A stretch of DNA of 64,000 nucleotides from positions 62,001 to 126,000 of the forward strand of contig NZ_FOFV01000009.1 of assembly GCF_900111005.1 (NCBI RefSeq). The letters are read 5' to 3'. The notes under the pieces were generated by a model. The model was not told the DNA's origin, searched no databases, and saw only the letters and a program-made list of their open reading frames with translations. The position numbers and the translations under genes were made by a program. Below are positions 50,557 through 58,646 of this stretch, piece by piece. Origin of the DNA: Lentzea albida (lineage in GTDB: Bacteria; Actinomycetota; Actinomycetes; Mycobacteriales; Pseudonocardiaceae). Each line of letters starts with the position of its first letter. Position 1 is the first letter of the stretch.

Positions 50557-51771
50557 ATGAGCATTGACGCAGAGCGCCTGACGCTACCGCTGCCCAGGCC
50601 GAACGTCCTCGAACTCGCTCCGCTCTACGAGGTGCTGCGACGTGAGGCGCCGATCGCACCCGTGACGACACCGGCGGGTGACCCCGCCTGGCTCGTGACC
50701 CGGTTCGAGGAGGTCCGCCTCCTGCTGGGGGACAAGCGCTTCGGCCGGTCCCACCCCGAACCGGAGAAGGCCTCCCGCGTCTCGACGGCCGCCGTCCAGG
50801 ACGGGCCTACCGGTGAGTACGCGACCGAGGAGGCCGACCACACGCGCATGCGCCGCCTGCTCACGCCCGCGTTCTCCGCGAAGCGCATGCGGAAGCTGGG
50901 CGACAACATGGAGGAGCTGGTCGACGGCTACCTCGACGCGCTGGTCGCCGAGCACGAGCGGACCGGCGTGGTGGACCTGCACCACGGCCTCGCGTTCCCG
51001 CTGCCGGTCGCCATGATCTGCCGGCTGCTCGGGGTGCCCGAGGAGGACAACGAGAAGTTCGCGTCGCTGTCCGAGCGCATGGCCGGCACCGAGATCGGTG
51101 ACGAGGCGCAGCGGGCGCGCGAGGAGTTCATGCGGTACATGGTCGGTCTCGTCGAGGGCAAGCGCGGTGCGCTCGGCGAGGACGTGATCTCCGACCTCGT
51201 GCGCGCCCAGGCCGACGACGAGACGTTCGACTACGTGCAGATGGTCCGGCTCTGCGTCGGTCTGCTGTTCGCGGGCCACGAGACCACGGTCAACCGCATC
51301 GGCCTCGGCGTGCTGTTCCTGCTCACCGAACGCTCGCGCTGGGACGCGCTCGTCGCCGACCCGGACGGCCGCGTCGACGCGGTGGTCGAGGAGGTCATGC
51401 GCCTCGGCGCCCCCGGCGACCTCGGTCTGCTGCGGTATGCGCGGGAGGACGTCGACATCGCGGGTGTGACGATCCAGGCCGGCGACGCGGTGGTGCTCTC
51501 CATCAACGCCGCCAACCGCGACGCGACCGTGTACTCCGACGCCGAGGAGTTCAACCCCGACCGTCCGGAGAGGACGCACCTCGGTTTCGGCCACGGCGCC
51601 CACTTCTGCATCGGCGCCTCGCTGGCCCGCACGGAGCTGCGCGTCGTGTTCGCCGCGCTGGCCAAGCGCCTGCCGCAGATGCGGCTCGCCAAGGAACTCG
51701 ATCAGCTGCAGGTCCGCGCGACGCTCACCGGCGGCGTGGCGGAGCTGCCCGTCACCTGGAGGTCGGCGTGA
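50557..51771 (+). CDS. Cytochrome P450 with dedicated ferredoxin
   Basis: 404 residues from ATG 50557. Haem loop FGHGAHFCIGASLARTEL with Cys351; I-helix LLFAGHETTVNRIG with Glu in place of the common Asp; ExxR in VVEEVMRLGAP. It resembles actinobacterial CYP105/107-like monooxygenases. Its stop overlaps the ferredoxin start (GTGA), so it receives electrons from that ferredoxin. Likely hydroxylates a small molecule; proximity to the sulfation operon could mean hydroxylation before sulfation, which is an inference only. Confidence 0.93.
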   Translation: MSIDAERLTLPLPRPNVLELAPLYEVLRREAPIAPVTTPAGDPAWLVTRFEEVRLLLGDKRFGRSHPEPEKASRVSTAAVQDGPTGEYATEEADHTRMRRLLTPAFSAKRMRKLGDNMEELVDGYLDALVAEHERTGVVDLHHGLAFPLPVAMICRLLGVPEEDNEKFASLSERMAGTEIGDEAQRAREEFMRYMVGLVEGKRGALGEDVISDLVRAQADDETFDYVQMVRLCVGLLFAGHETTVNRIGLGVLFLLTERSRWDALVADPDGRVDAVVEEVMRLGAPGDLGLLRYAREDVDIAGVTIQAGDAVVLSINAANRDATVYSDAEEFNPDRPERTHLGFGHGAHFCIGASLARTELRVVFAALAKRLPQMRLAKELDQLQVRATLTGGVAELPVTWRSA

Positions 51772-51962
51772 ACATCGTGGTGGACCAGGGGAAGTGCGTC
51801 GGGGCGGGTCAGTGCGTGCTGGCCGCGGACGACGTGTTCGACCAGCGCGACGACGACGGTCTGGTGGATCTGCTCGACGCGCACCCGCCGGCCGAGCGCC
51901 TCGCGGACGTGAAGCACGCGGCCGCCGTCTGCCCGGCGTCGGCGATCGCCGTCTCGGAGTAG
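51768..51962 (+). CDS. [3Fe-4S]-type ferredoxin
   Basis: 64 residues from GTG 51768. Cysteines at VDQGKCVGAGQCVLA and AAAVCPASAI give the C-x5-C...C-P pattern of single-cluster ferredoxins paired with P450s, where the central cluster Cys is replaced, as usual for 3Fe-4S types. It shuttles electrons to the upstream P450 from a reductase encoded elsewhere. Followed by a strong hairpin. Confidence 0.93.
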   Translation: MNIVVDQGKCVGAGQCVLAADDVFDQRDDDGLVDLLDAHPPAERLADVKHAAAVCPASAIAVSE

Positions 51963-51968
51963 TCCCGC

Positions 51969-51998
51969 GGTGCCGGACCGGTTCGCCGGTCCGGCACC
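51969..51998. terminator. Bidirectional terminator hairpin
   Basis: A perfect 13-bp stem GGTGCCGGACCGG/CCGGTCCGGCACC closed by a TTCG tetraloop, 6 bp after the ferredoxin stop and 7 bp from the convergent cupin stop. Confidence 0.85.
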
Positions 51999-52005
51999 CC
52001 CGGGC

Positions 52006-52473
52006 TCAGACGAAGTACGAGTCGTGCTTGACCCGGAACGCGGTGAGGTCCTCCTCCGCGATGTCCCCGAGCTTCTCGAAGTACTCCTCGCGCGGCGCGC
52101 CGGGCGTGAACAGCAGCAGCATCTCGGCCGCCGCGTCGGAGTCGTTGCGGAAGGCGTGCAACCCGCCCTGCGGCACGTGCAGGAAGTCGCCCGGCCCCGC
52201 CTCGATCCACCTGTCGCCGTTGTAGAGGCGCACGACGCCGTTGAGGACGAAGAACGACTCGGAGATCGTCCGGTGGAAGTGGGTCGCCGGGCCGCCCGCC
52301 CTCGGTCTCATCATCACGCGGTACAGCCCGAACTCGCCACCCGTGGTGGCGGTGGTCGCGAGGTAGTGGATGCCGTCGCCCTCGGTGCCCTTGTCCGGCG
52401 GCGTGCTCGCGGGGCGGAAGCGCGCGTTCACCTCGCCGGTCTGTCCGAAGTAGACCTCTTCGGGATACGACAA
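52006..52473 (-). CDS. Cupin-domain protein
   Basis: 155 residues from TTG 52473 with a strong AGGAGGGG ribosome site 4 bp upstream. Cupin motifs: THFHRTISESFFVLNGVVRLYNGDRW and GDFLHVPQGGLHAFRNDS. Metal-type His/Glu ligands (H-x-H...E...H) are retained. Start chosen because no ATG/GTG lies nearby in frame. The kinase gene lies 8 bp upstream on the same strand, so it may be co-transcribed with it. Activity unknown. Confidence 0.85.
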   Translation of the reverse strand: MSYPEEVYFGQTGEVNARFRPASTPPDKGTEGDGIHYLATTATTGGEFGLYRVMMRPRAGGPATHFHRTISESFFVLNGVVRLYNGDRWIEAGPGDFLHVPQGGLHAFRNDSDAAAEMLLLFTPGAPREEYFEKLGDIAEEDLTAFRVKHDSYFV

Positions 52474-52481
52474 GTCCCCTC

Positions 52482-54101
52482 CTAGTCCTTCATCAGCGGC
52501 TCGACCAGCTTCGTCCCGTCCGCCTTGCCCACGAAGCAGTAGATCAGGCGGTCGGAACTGCGGTAGCCGTTCTCCGTCTTCACCTTCCACGCCTCCGCGG
52601 TCGGGATGATCACCCAGTACCGCAGGGTCTTCTCCTTGTCCTGGCCGTTCACCTTGTCCGACAGGAACGTGCGCGTGCACCCGGTACCGCCGATCTTGGT
52701 GAGCTCCTCGGCGCCGGGGTAGGGCACGTCCTTCTCGATCTCGGTGTTGGCGAGGACGGTGTCGAGCACCTCGACGTCGTGCTCGGCGTAGCAGCCGACG
52801 CGGTCCTTCGACTCGATCTTGCGGACGTCCTTGGCCGGCACCCAGGTGAGGCAGGACTTGCGGAACGCCATCGACACCACGCCGTCCGCGATGTCGCCAC
52901 CCGGCCCGATGGTCAGGACGGGTTGCATCGCGGGCGTGCTCGCCGGGCCGTCCGGCGTGCCCAGGCCCCAGCTCGTGAACATCGGCTTGAACACGGTGAA
53001 GTACAGCAGGACCAGCGCGCCGACGAGGAACAGCGGGATCAGGGTTCCGGCGAGGATCGCGCCGACGGGGCGCTTGCGGCGAGGGGGCACCGGGAAGGCC
53101 GGGGCGGGGGCGAACTGGCCGATCGCGACGGGACCCGACGTCGGGGGCGGGGTGAACCGGCCGATCGCCACGGGGCCCGACGTCGGCGGCGGCGGGCCCT
53201 GCGCCGGCAGCGTCGCGAGCACCGCGCCCAACGCCGGACCGGCCACGGTCGGCATGCCGTCCGCCACCGGCCCGGTCCGCCTGGACGCGTGGGTCTCCGC
53301 GAGGAGCGCCGCCTCGATGAGGCGGTGTGCCCGCTCGACACCGGTCCTGCGGGCGGGATCGGGTTCCATCAGGCCGGTGATCAGCTCGCCGAGGGGACCG
53401 GTGACGCGGGGCACCGGGCGTTCGCTCATCACCGCGAGGATCGTCGCCGAGGTGGTCGGGCGGTCGAACGCGCCGCGGCCCTCCACGGCGAAGAACAGCG
53501 TCGCGCCCAGCGCCCACAGGTCCCACGCGGGCGAGGCGTCACCGCCCGCGAGGCGTTCCGGCGCCATGTAGGCGGGTGAGCCGATCAACGTGCCGGTCGC
53601 CGTCAGCTTGGGGTCGTCGACGGCCTGGGCGATGCCGAAGTCGGTGAGCTTCGCGGTGCCCCTGCCGGGCACCATCACGTTGCCCGGCTTGACGTCCCGG
53701 TGCACGACGCCGGACGCGTGCGCGGCCTCCAGCGCGTTCAGCAGCTGCCCCGCCAGCGTCGCGGCCGCGCGGACGCCCAGCGGACCGGAGCTCTCGACCA
53801 GCGACTCCAGGGTCGGGGCGTTGATCAGCTCCATGACGATGTACGTCTGGTCGTCCTCGGAGATGAGGTCGTAGACGGTGACCACGGCGGGATCCTGCAA
53901 CTGGCTCGCGATGCGCGCCTCGCGCAGCACCCGCTCCTGGTAGACGGCGCGTTCCGCGGCCGGGACGCCTTGGGGCAGCAGCAGTTCCTTCACGGCGACC
54001 TCGCGGCCGAGCACGGTGTCCTTCCCCAGCCACACGGCCCCCATGCCGCCCCGGCCGAGCTCGCGGTCCAGCCGGTAGCGTCTGTTGCCCACCTCGCGCA
54101 T
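52482..54101 (-). CDS. Transmembrane Ser/Thr protein kinase
   Basis: 539 residues from ATG 54101; a GTG at 54149 would add 16. Kinase domain (1-260): RELGRGGMGAVWLG, VAVKELLLP, HRDVKPGNVM, LTDFGIAQA and GSPAYMAPERL. A Pro-rich linker contains a tandem repeat PPPTSGPVAIG. One transmembrane helix (ILAGTLIPLFLVGALVLLYFTVF) precedes an extracellular domain of about 150 residues with four Cys (SCLTW, GCYAE, GCTRTF, IYCFVG), resembling septum-formation-like sensor domains rather than PASTA. It signals across the membrane; target unknown. Confidence 0.93.
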   Translation of the reverse strand: MREVGNRRYRLDRELGRGGMGAVWLGKDTVLGREVAVKELLLPQGVPAAERAVYQERVLREARIASQLQDPAVVTVYDLISEDDQTYIVMELINAPTLESLVESSGPLGVRAAATLAGQLLNALEAAHASGVVHRDVKPGNVMVPGRGTAKLTDFGIAQAVDDPKLTATGTLIGSPAYMAPERLAGGDASPAWDLWALGATLFFAVEGRGAFDRPTTSATILAVMSERPVPRVTGPLGELITGLMEPDPARRTGVERAHRLIEAALLAETHASRRTGPVADGMPTVAGPALGAVLATLPAQGPPPPTSGPVAIGRFTPPPTSGPVAIGQFAPAPAFPVPPRRKRPVGAILAGTLIPLFLVGALVLLYFTVFKPMFTSWGLGTPDGPASTPAMQPVLTIGPGGDIADGVVSMAFRKSCLTWVPAKDVRKIESKDRVGCYAEHDVEVLDTVLANTEIEKDVPYPGAEELTKIGGTGCTRTFLSDKVNGQDKEKTLRYWVIIPTAEAWKVKTENGYRSSDRLIYCFVGKADGTKLVEPLMKD

Positions 54102-54194
54102 GCGCGGAAGTCTGTCACCCGGTCCGGTGACGTACACCGGCAGCGTCACCTGACGGGCGCGAGCGTTCCGGAGCCCCGCCTAGCGTCGCGCGGC

Positions 54195-55667
54195 GTGAGA
54201 CGACTGACGAAGTTGTTGGCTACAACACTGCTCCTGACCGGCCTGGCGCCACTCGCGCCCGCCTCGGCGAGCACCCCTGACTGCGCGGCGGTCGCGGTCA
54301 CCGCCCCGGCGGGTGCGAAGATCGAGTCCGTGGGCGCCGTGAGCCGTCCGGCGCACTGCGAGATCACCGTGACGCTCACCCACACCGGCGACCACGTGAA
54401 GGTCGTCGTCGGCCTGCCGCAGAACTGGACGGGCCGCCTGCAGGGCGTCGGCGGCAGCGCCTACGCCGCCGGCGACACCGGTGCGCCGTTCGAGCAGGCG
54501 GTCGAGGACGGCTACGCCGCCGTGACGACCGACGCCGGGGTGCTGGACGCCCTCAACACCAGCTGGGCGCTCCGGAACGGCTCGGTGGACCAGACCCTGC
54601 TGGCGAACTTCGCCACGCGGTCGGTGCACGAGGCGGCGGTGATCGCCAAGCAGGTCGTGCGCGGGCACTACCAGCGCCCGGTCACCTACTCGTACTGGAA
54701 CGGCTGCTCGACCGGCGGCCGCCAGGGGTACGCGGAGGCGCAGCACTTCCCGGACGACTACGACGGCGTCCTCGCCAACGCGCCCGCCGTCAACTGGGCG
54801 CAGTTCGCCGTCGCGACCCTGTGGCCGCAGGTCGTGCAGGGCAACGACGGGCACGTCGTCAGCAACTGCGTGCTCGACGCGTTCCGCAAGGCGGCCGTGG
54901 AGGCGTGCGATGCGAACGACCGCGTCCGTGACGGCATCGTCGACCGCCCGGACCGCTGCGGCTACGACCCGCGGCAGCTGATCGGCACGAAGATCCTGTG
55001 CGAGGGCACCGAGATCACGGTGACGAAGGCCGACGCCGACGTCATGCGCAAGATCTGGGACGGCCCGACCGACGAGCGCGGCCGCAGCCTCTGGCCGGGC
55101 CTGCCGAAGGGCGCCGACCCGGTGTGGCTCGCGGGCACGCTGCCCGGCGCGTCCGGTCCCGGCTTCCCCGTCGCCGCGCTGTGGGTGCAGAGCTTCCTGC
55201 TGAAGCAGCCCGGCTTCGACACCTCGAAGCTCACCTACGCCCAGTACCGCGACCTGTTCCGCCAGTCGGTGCGCGAGTACGACGGCGTCATCGGCACCTC
55301 CGATCCGGACCTGTCGGCGTTCCGCCGCTCGGGCGGCAAGCTGATCACGTTCGTCGGCACCAACGACCAGTTGATCCCGCCCGGCGGCACGCTGCGGTAC
55401 CGCGACGCCGTCGAGCGGCGGATGGGCCACGTCGACGACTTCTACCGCCTGTTCACCGCTCCCGGAGTCGACCACTGCTCCGGCGGCAGCGGCGCTCAGC
55501 CCACGAACGCGTTGGGCCAGCTGGTCGACTGGGTCGAACGCGGCAAGGCGCCGGCCACCCTCACCGCCGCCACGGCCGGCTCGACCCGCGACCTCTGCGC
55601 GTACCCGAAGGTGTCGCGGTACGTGTACGGCGACCCGAAGGCGGCCTCCAGCTACCGCTGCCTCTAG
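54195..55667 (+). CDS. Secreted tannase/feruloyl-esterase family protein
   Basis: 490 residues from GTG 54195. Signal peptide (RRLTKLLATTLLLTGLAPLAPASAS). Tannase-family signatures: LPQNWTGRLQGVGGSAYAAG, nucleophile Ser172 in YWNGCSTGGRQGYAEAQ, FPDDYDGVLANAPAVNW, acid Asp in FVGTNDQLIPPGGT and His in APGVDHCSGGSGAQP. Two Cys flanking the Ser and His (GCS, HCS) match the family's active-site disulfide. It should hydrolyse an ester of a phenolic acid outside the cell, for example from plant wall material. Confidence 0.93.
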   Translation: MRRLTKLLATTLLLTGLAPLAPASASTPDCAAVAVTAPAGAKIESVGAVSRPAHCEITVTLTHTGDHVKVVVGLPQNWTGRLQGVGGSAYAAGDTGAPFEQAVEDGYAAVTTDAGVLDALNTSWALRNGSVDQTLLANFATRSVHEAAVIAKQVVRGHYQRPVTYSYWNGCSTGGRQGYAEAQHFPDDYDGVLANAPAVNWAQFAVATLWPQVVQGNDGHVVSNCVLDAFRKAAVEACDANDRVRDGIVDRPDRCGYDPRQLIGTKILCEGTEITVTKADADVMRKIWDGPTDERGRSLWPGLPKGADPVWLAGTLPGASGPGFPVAALWVQSFLLKQPGFDTSKLTYAQYRDLFRQSVREYDGVIGTSDPDLSAFRRSGGKLITFVGTNDQLIPPGGTLRYRDAVERRMGHVDDFYRLFTAPGVDHCSGGSGAQPTNALGQLVDWVERGKAPATLTAATAGSTRDLCAYPKVSRYVYGDPKAASSYRCL

Positions 55668-55996
55668 GCGGGCGGCTCGGCGCCGGGCTCGGCCTCGCCG
55701 GCGGACACGAGGCCGAGCGCCCCTTCCTCCGCGGAGACGAGCGAGTCGATCGCGTCGAAGAACGCCTTGATGCCCGGCAGGTTCGGTCCCTTCCGGCTGG
55801 ACGCGGCGTAGTCCTCGGAGGAGCGCCACTCGACGATGTCGAGCCACTCGTCGTTCGGCAGCCGCACGAGCCGCGCGCCGAGGAAACCCTCGCGGTCGGC
55901 CTCGAAGTCGGCGACCATGCCCGGCCGGGCGGCCAGCAGCGCCTCGACGTTCTCGGGTGCCACGCGGAAGCGGGTGAGTTCCACCGAAGTAGTCAT
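55664..55996 (-). CDS. Antibiotic biosynthesis monooxygenase-like (ABM) protein
   Basis: 110 residues from ATG 55996. ABM dimeric ferredoxin-like pattern: VELTRFRVAPENVEALLAARPGMVADFEADREGFLGARLVRLPNDEWLDIVEWRSSEDYAAS, followed by an acidic tail. Members include small cofactor-free monooxygenases and haem-degrading enzymes. It lies 13 bp downstream of the MarR gene and likely is under its control. Its stop overlaps the tannase stop by 4 bp. Confidence 0.85.
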   Translation of the reverse strand: MTTSVELTRFRVAPENVEALLAARPGMVADFEADREGFLGARLVRLPNDEWLDIVEWRSSEDYAASSRKGPNLPGIKAFFDAIDSLVSAEEGALGLVSAGEAEPGAEPPA

Positions 55997-56009
55997 GTTT
56001 TCATGATAG

Positions 56010-56489
56010 TCACGATTCTTGACCAAATCCAGGTCGACCCACGAGGCGCTGGTGCTCGGTGATGTCCACGAGCACGTGCTTGAACCGCGCGTACTCGTCC
56101 TCGCCGACCCGTTCGGCGTGCCGCTCCTGCATCGCGGCCATGATGTGGTCGGCGGCCTTCATCTGCGCGAGCCCGCGGCCGGTGGGACAGACGAGCTTCG
56201 CCCGGCGGTCACTCGGATCGGGCCGGCGCTCGACGTAGCCGAGCGCCTCCAGCTCGTCGACCAGCGTGCCGATGATCTGCTTGTGCTGCCCCGAGAGGTG
56301 CGCGAGGTCCGTCGCACGCACCCCCTCGGGGTCGAGGTAGGCGAGCACCGCGCCGTGGCGGTGCTTGAGGTCGCCGAACCCCAGGTCGGCGAGCTTCTCG
56401 AAGAGCTCCCGCTGCACCGCGAACAGCAGGCGGCCCGACAGGACGCCCAGATCGGGGTTCGAGGCGTTGCGTTCCGCTCGGGTGACCAT
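56010..56489 (-). CDS. MarR-family regulator
   Basis: 159 residues. Winged helix: KHRHGAVLAYLDPEGVRATDLAHLSGQHKQIIGTLVDELEALGYVERRPDPSDRRAKLVCPTGRG (about 44-107), with the DPSDRRAKLV wing typical of MarR. It is the first gene of a two-gene unit with the ABM protein and probably represses it until a phenolic or oxidant ligand binds. The start lies in GGTGACCATCGGTTCACC, a weak inverted repeat that might be an operator. Confidence 0.92.
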   Translation of the reverse strand: MVTRAERNASNPDLGVLSGRLLFAVQRELFEKLADLGFGDLKHRHGAVLAYLDPEGVRATDLAHLSGQHKQIIGTLVDELEALGYVERRPDPSDRRAKLVCPTGRGLAQMKAADHIMAAMQERHAERVGEDEYARFKHVLVDITEHQRLVGRPGFGQES

Positions 56490-56567
56490 CGGTTCACCCT
56501 AGCGGCGCGCGGAGGTCGACCGACCGTGTGCACGCGACGCCCGCGGAGCGTCCTCTCCCCCACCAAC

Positions 56568-57122
56568 TCAGGCGCGCTGCAGCGCCTTCGGGTACAGCCA
56601 GCTGCCGGGCGTGTCCTCCGCCGGGTTCGTGTAGTAGTCCCGCACCGCCGCGACGTACTCCTGCACGCTGATCGCCCCGTCACCGTCCGTGTCGAGGTGC
56701 AGGAACGCGGTCGCGCACTCCTCCACCGACAGGCCGCGCGCCTTCAGCAGCACCCCGAACTCGGCGGCGTCGACACGGCCGTCGCCGTTGGTGTCCATGA
56801 GGACGAGGAGGGACTGGACGACCTCGAGGAAGTCCATGTTGATCGGGCCGCCCTCGACGAAGGCCTCGATCATGGCGGCGCGGTACTCGTCCGGGCCGAT
56901 GCGGCCGTCGCGGTCGGTGTCGCAGTGGTCGGCGAGCATCTCCCAGAACCTGTCGTAGGCCTCGACCAGGTCGCGGCCCCGCTCGGAGGAGGCGGGCTCG
57001 CCGTACGCCTGGAGCAGGCGGTTGGCGAGGGCGTAGATGTCCGCCAGTTCGATGACGCCGTTGCGGTTGACGTCGTAGTGGGCGAAGGTCGAGTCGATCC
57101 TGTGCTGCAACACCTGCTTCAT
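56568..57122 (-). CDS. Four-EF-hand calcium-binding protein (calerythrin-like)
   Basis: 184 residues. Four 12-residue EF loops: D17-D28 (DVNRNGVIELAD, ends in Asp rather than Glu), D68-E79 (DTDRDGRIGPDE), D110-E121 (DTNGDGRVDAAE) and D144-E155 (DTDGDGAISVQE). Length and spacing match calerythrin/sarcoplasmic-calcium-binding-like proteins known from Saccharopolyspora and Streptomyces. It probably buffers cytosolic calcium. Divergent from the methionine aminopeptidase gene. Confidence 0.93.
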   Translation of the reverse strand: MKQVLQHRIDSTFAHYDVNRNGVIELADIYALANRLLQAYGEPASSERGRDLVEAYDRFWEMLADHCDTDRDGRIGPDEYRAAMIEAFVEGGPINMDFLEVVQSLLVLMDTNGDGRVDAAEFGVLLKARGLSVEECATAFLHLDTDGDGAISVQEYVAAVRDYYTNPAEDTPGSWLYPKALQRA

Positions 57123-57205
57123 GATGAGGCACTGTGGTGACGCGGCCGGGAGGATGCAACGCGCGTCCCCCTCCTGGGTGGTGTTGTTCAGCCGGTTCCG
57201 CGAAG

Positions 57206-57223
57206 CCGGTATAGTTATACCGG
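57206..57223. promoter_or_regulatory. Palindrome CCGGTATA-GT-TATACCGG
   Basis: Perfect 8-bp arms with a 2-bp spacer, 22 bp before the methionine aminopeptidase start. TATAGT (57210-57215) within it is a good -10 hexamer, so a bound repressor would block transcription. In this GC-rich context a TA-centred palindrome is conspicuous. Confidence 0.55.
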
Positions 57224-57245
57224 TAACCGCTGATGGAGGAACACG

Positions 57246-58064
57246 TTGATCGAGCTCAAGTCCCCCGCCGAGATCGAGCGCATGCACGTCACCGGCCAGT
57301 TCATCGCGGAAGTGCTCGACGAGCTCTCCGCCAGGGCCGCGGTGGGTGTGAACCTGCTCGACCTCGAACACCACGCGCGCCACATGCTGCAGGAACGCGG
57401 CGCCGTGTCCTGCTACTGGGACTACTCGCCGTCGTTCGGACGCGGGCCGTTCCGCAACGTCACCTGCCTGGCGGTCAACGACGCGGTGCTGCACGGCCTG
57501 CCCAAGAGCTACGTGCTGGCCGACGGCGACGTGCTGACCATGGACATCGCCGTCCTCATCGACGGCTGGGCGGCCGACTCGGCCATGACCGTCATCGTCG
57601 GCACGCCACGCGAAGAGGACCAGCGCCTGATCCAGGCCACCGAGGTGGCGCTCGCGGCCGCGATCGAGGCGGCGCAGGTCGGCAACCGCATCGGCGACAT
57701 CTCGGCGGCGATCGGCGAGGTCTGCGGCCAGTACGGGTACACGCCCAACCTGGAGTTCGGCGGCCACGGCATCGGCCGGACCATGCACGAGGCTCCGCAC
57801 ATCTCCAACAACGGCCGCCGCCGGCACGGCATGAAGCTCAAGCCGGGCCTGACCGTGGCGATCGAGCCGTGGCTCGCCGCCACCACCGACGAGATCGTCT
57901 ACGACGAGGACGGCTGGACGTTGCGCTCGGCCGACGGCTCGCGCACGGCGCACTCCGAGCACACGGTCGCGATCACCGAGGACGGCCCGCTGGTGCTGAC
58001 GCGCCGCAAGAGCGAACTGAAGGCTCAGCCCGCGTCCTCCCAGGCCGGCACGCCCCAGGCGTGA
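57246..58064 (+). CDS. map: Methionine aminopeptidase, type I
   Basis: 272 residues from TTG 57246 with ribosome site GGAGGA. The metal-binding and catalytic residues are seen in order: His in DAVLHGLP, Asp in LTMDIAVLIDG, Asp in WAADSAMT, His in GGHGIGRTMHE, Glu in AIEPWL, Glu in HSEHTVAITEDG. It removes initiator Met from nascent proteins. Lack of the usual secY-adk-map context and the operator-like palindrome in its promoter suggest an extra, regulated copy. The last 20 residues are a Ser/Gln/Pro tail. Confidence 0.93.
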   Translation: MIELKSPAEIERMHVTGQFIAEVLDELSARAAVGVNLLDLEHHARHMLQERGAVSCYWDYSPSFGRGPFRNVTCLAVNDAVLHGLPKSYVLADGDVLTMDIAVLIDGWAADSAMTVIVGTPREEDQRLIQATEVALAAAIEAAQVGNRIGDISAAIGEVCGQYGYTPNLEFGGHGIGRTMHEAPHISNNGRRRHGMKLKPGLTVAIEPWLAATTDEIVYDEDGWTLRSADGSRTAHSEHTVAITEDGPLVLTRRKSELKAQPASSQAGTPQA

Positions 58065-58452
58065 CAGTGGAGGTGTCCACCGCGCTGCCGATCAGCCGGG
58101 ACCGGTGAACGAGACCGGCTCGCGGCGGTGCGGGGTCCTCCAGCTCGATCCACAGTCCACAACGGACACAAGGGAGCCCGACCGAGCACACCCCACCCGG
58201 AAAAGCACTCGCACGTGAGCCGGACACCCGCGGACCGCGTCAGCCACGCAGCGCGAGCCAGCCGCACGAGCGCCAACGTCAATAGCCTTCCAATTCGTGT
58301 CCAATTCCAGGTCAGCACCGCCTGCCGTCGCGGCAGTTGCTCGTTTCGGCGCAAGGAAGCGCAAGGCATCGGCCTACCTGAAGCCCGCATTGTTGCGTCA
58401 TCATGGGAATCGCCTGCACTGACCGGCACTCGGCGTGAGGGGAATCGACACC
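58065..58452. other. Intergenic region upstream of the peptide gene
   Basis: 388 bp without a convincing gene; frames crossing it lack coding bias. It is AT-richer around 58280-58400. A weak 5-bp hairpin (CCGGT/ACCGG near 58100) could end the map transcript, and the segment 58380-58450 should carry the promoter of the peptide-HExxH unit, though no clear -35/-10 pair is visible. Homology of this leader among related loci was not testable here. Confidence 0.4.
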
Positions 58453-58644
58453 ATGAGCTCATCGGGCTTGGAGCCGGACCTGGAATCCGCGCTGATCGAC
58501 CTCGAAGGCGTCCCCTTCACGAGGTTGCGCGACCTGGACAGCGCCCACCTGCGCCGCTCCCTGCAACACGTCGTGGAACGAGCCGCGCTCGTGACCGCGG
58601 GCTACAGAAGCTCCAACGAATCCGGCGGTGAGCGAATCGACTGA
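58453..58644 (+). CDS. Candidate RiPP precursor, FxSxx-like peptide
   Basis: 63 residues from ATG 58453, ribosome site GAGGGGA; a GTG at 58435 is an alternative. It has the plan of FxSxx-COOH peptides: SALIDLEGVPFTRLRDLD (12-29), a helix HLRRSLQHVVERAA (32-45), and an aromatic-x-Ser-Ser motif at Tyr51-Arg-Ser53-Ser54. It differs in having Tyr for Phe and nine further residues (NESGGERID), so the motif is not at the terminus. The next gene starts 2 bp later and encodes a HExxH modification enzyme, the likely maturase. Confidence 0.7.
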   Translation: MSSSGLEPDLESALIDLEGVPFTRLRDLDSAHLRRSLQHVVERAALVTAGYRSSNESGGERID

Positions 58645-58646
58645 TC

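Noticed and set aside
58025..58462. Minus-strand frame in the gap before the peptide gene
   Set aside because: No family features, poor codon bias, and it overlaps the end of map and the precursor's ribosome site.
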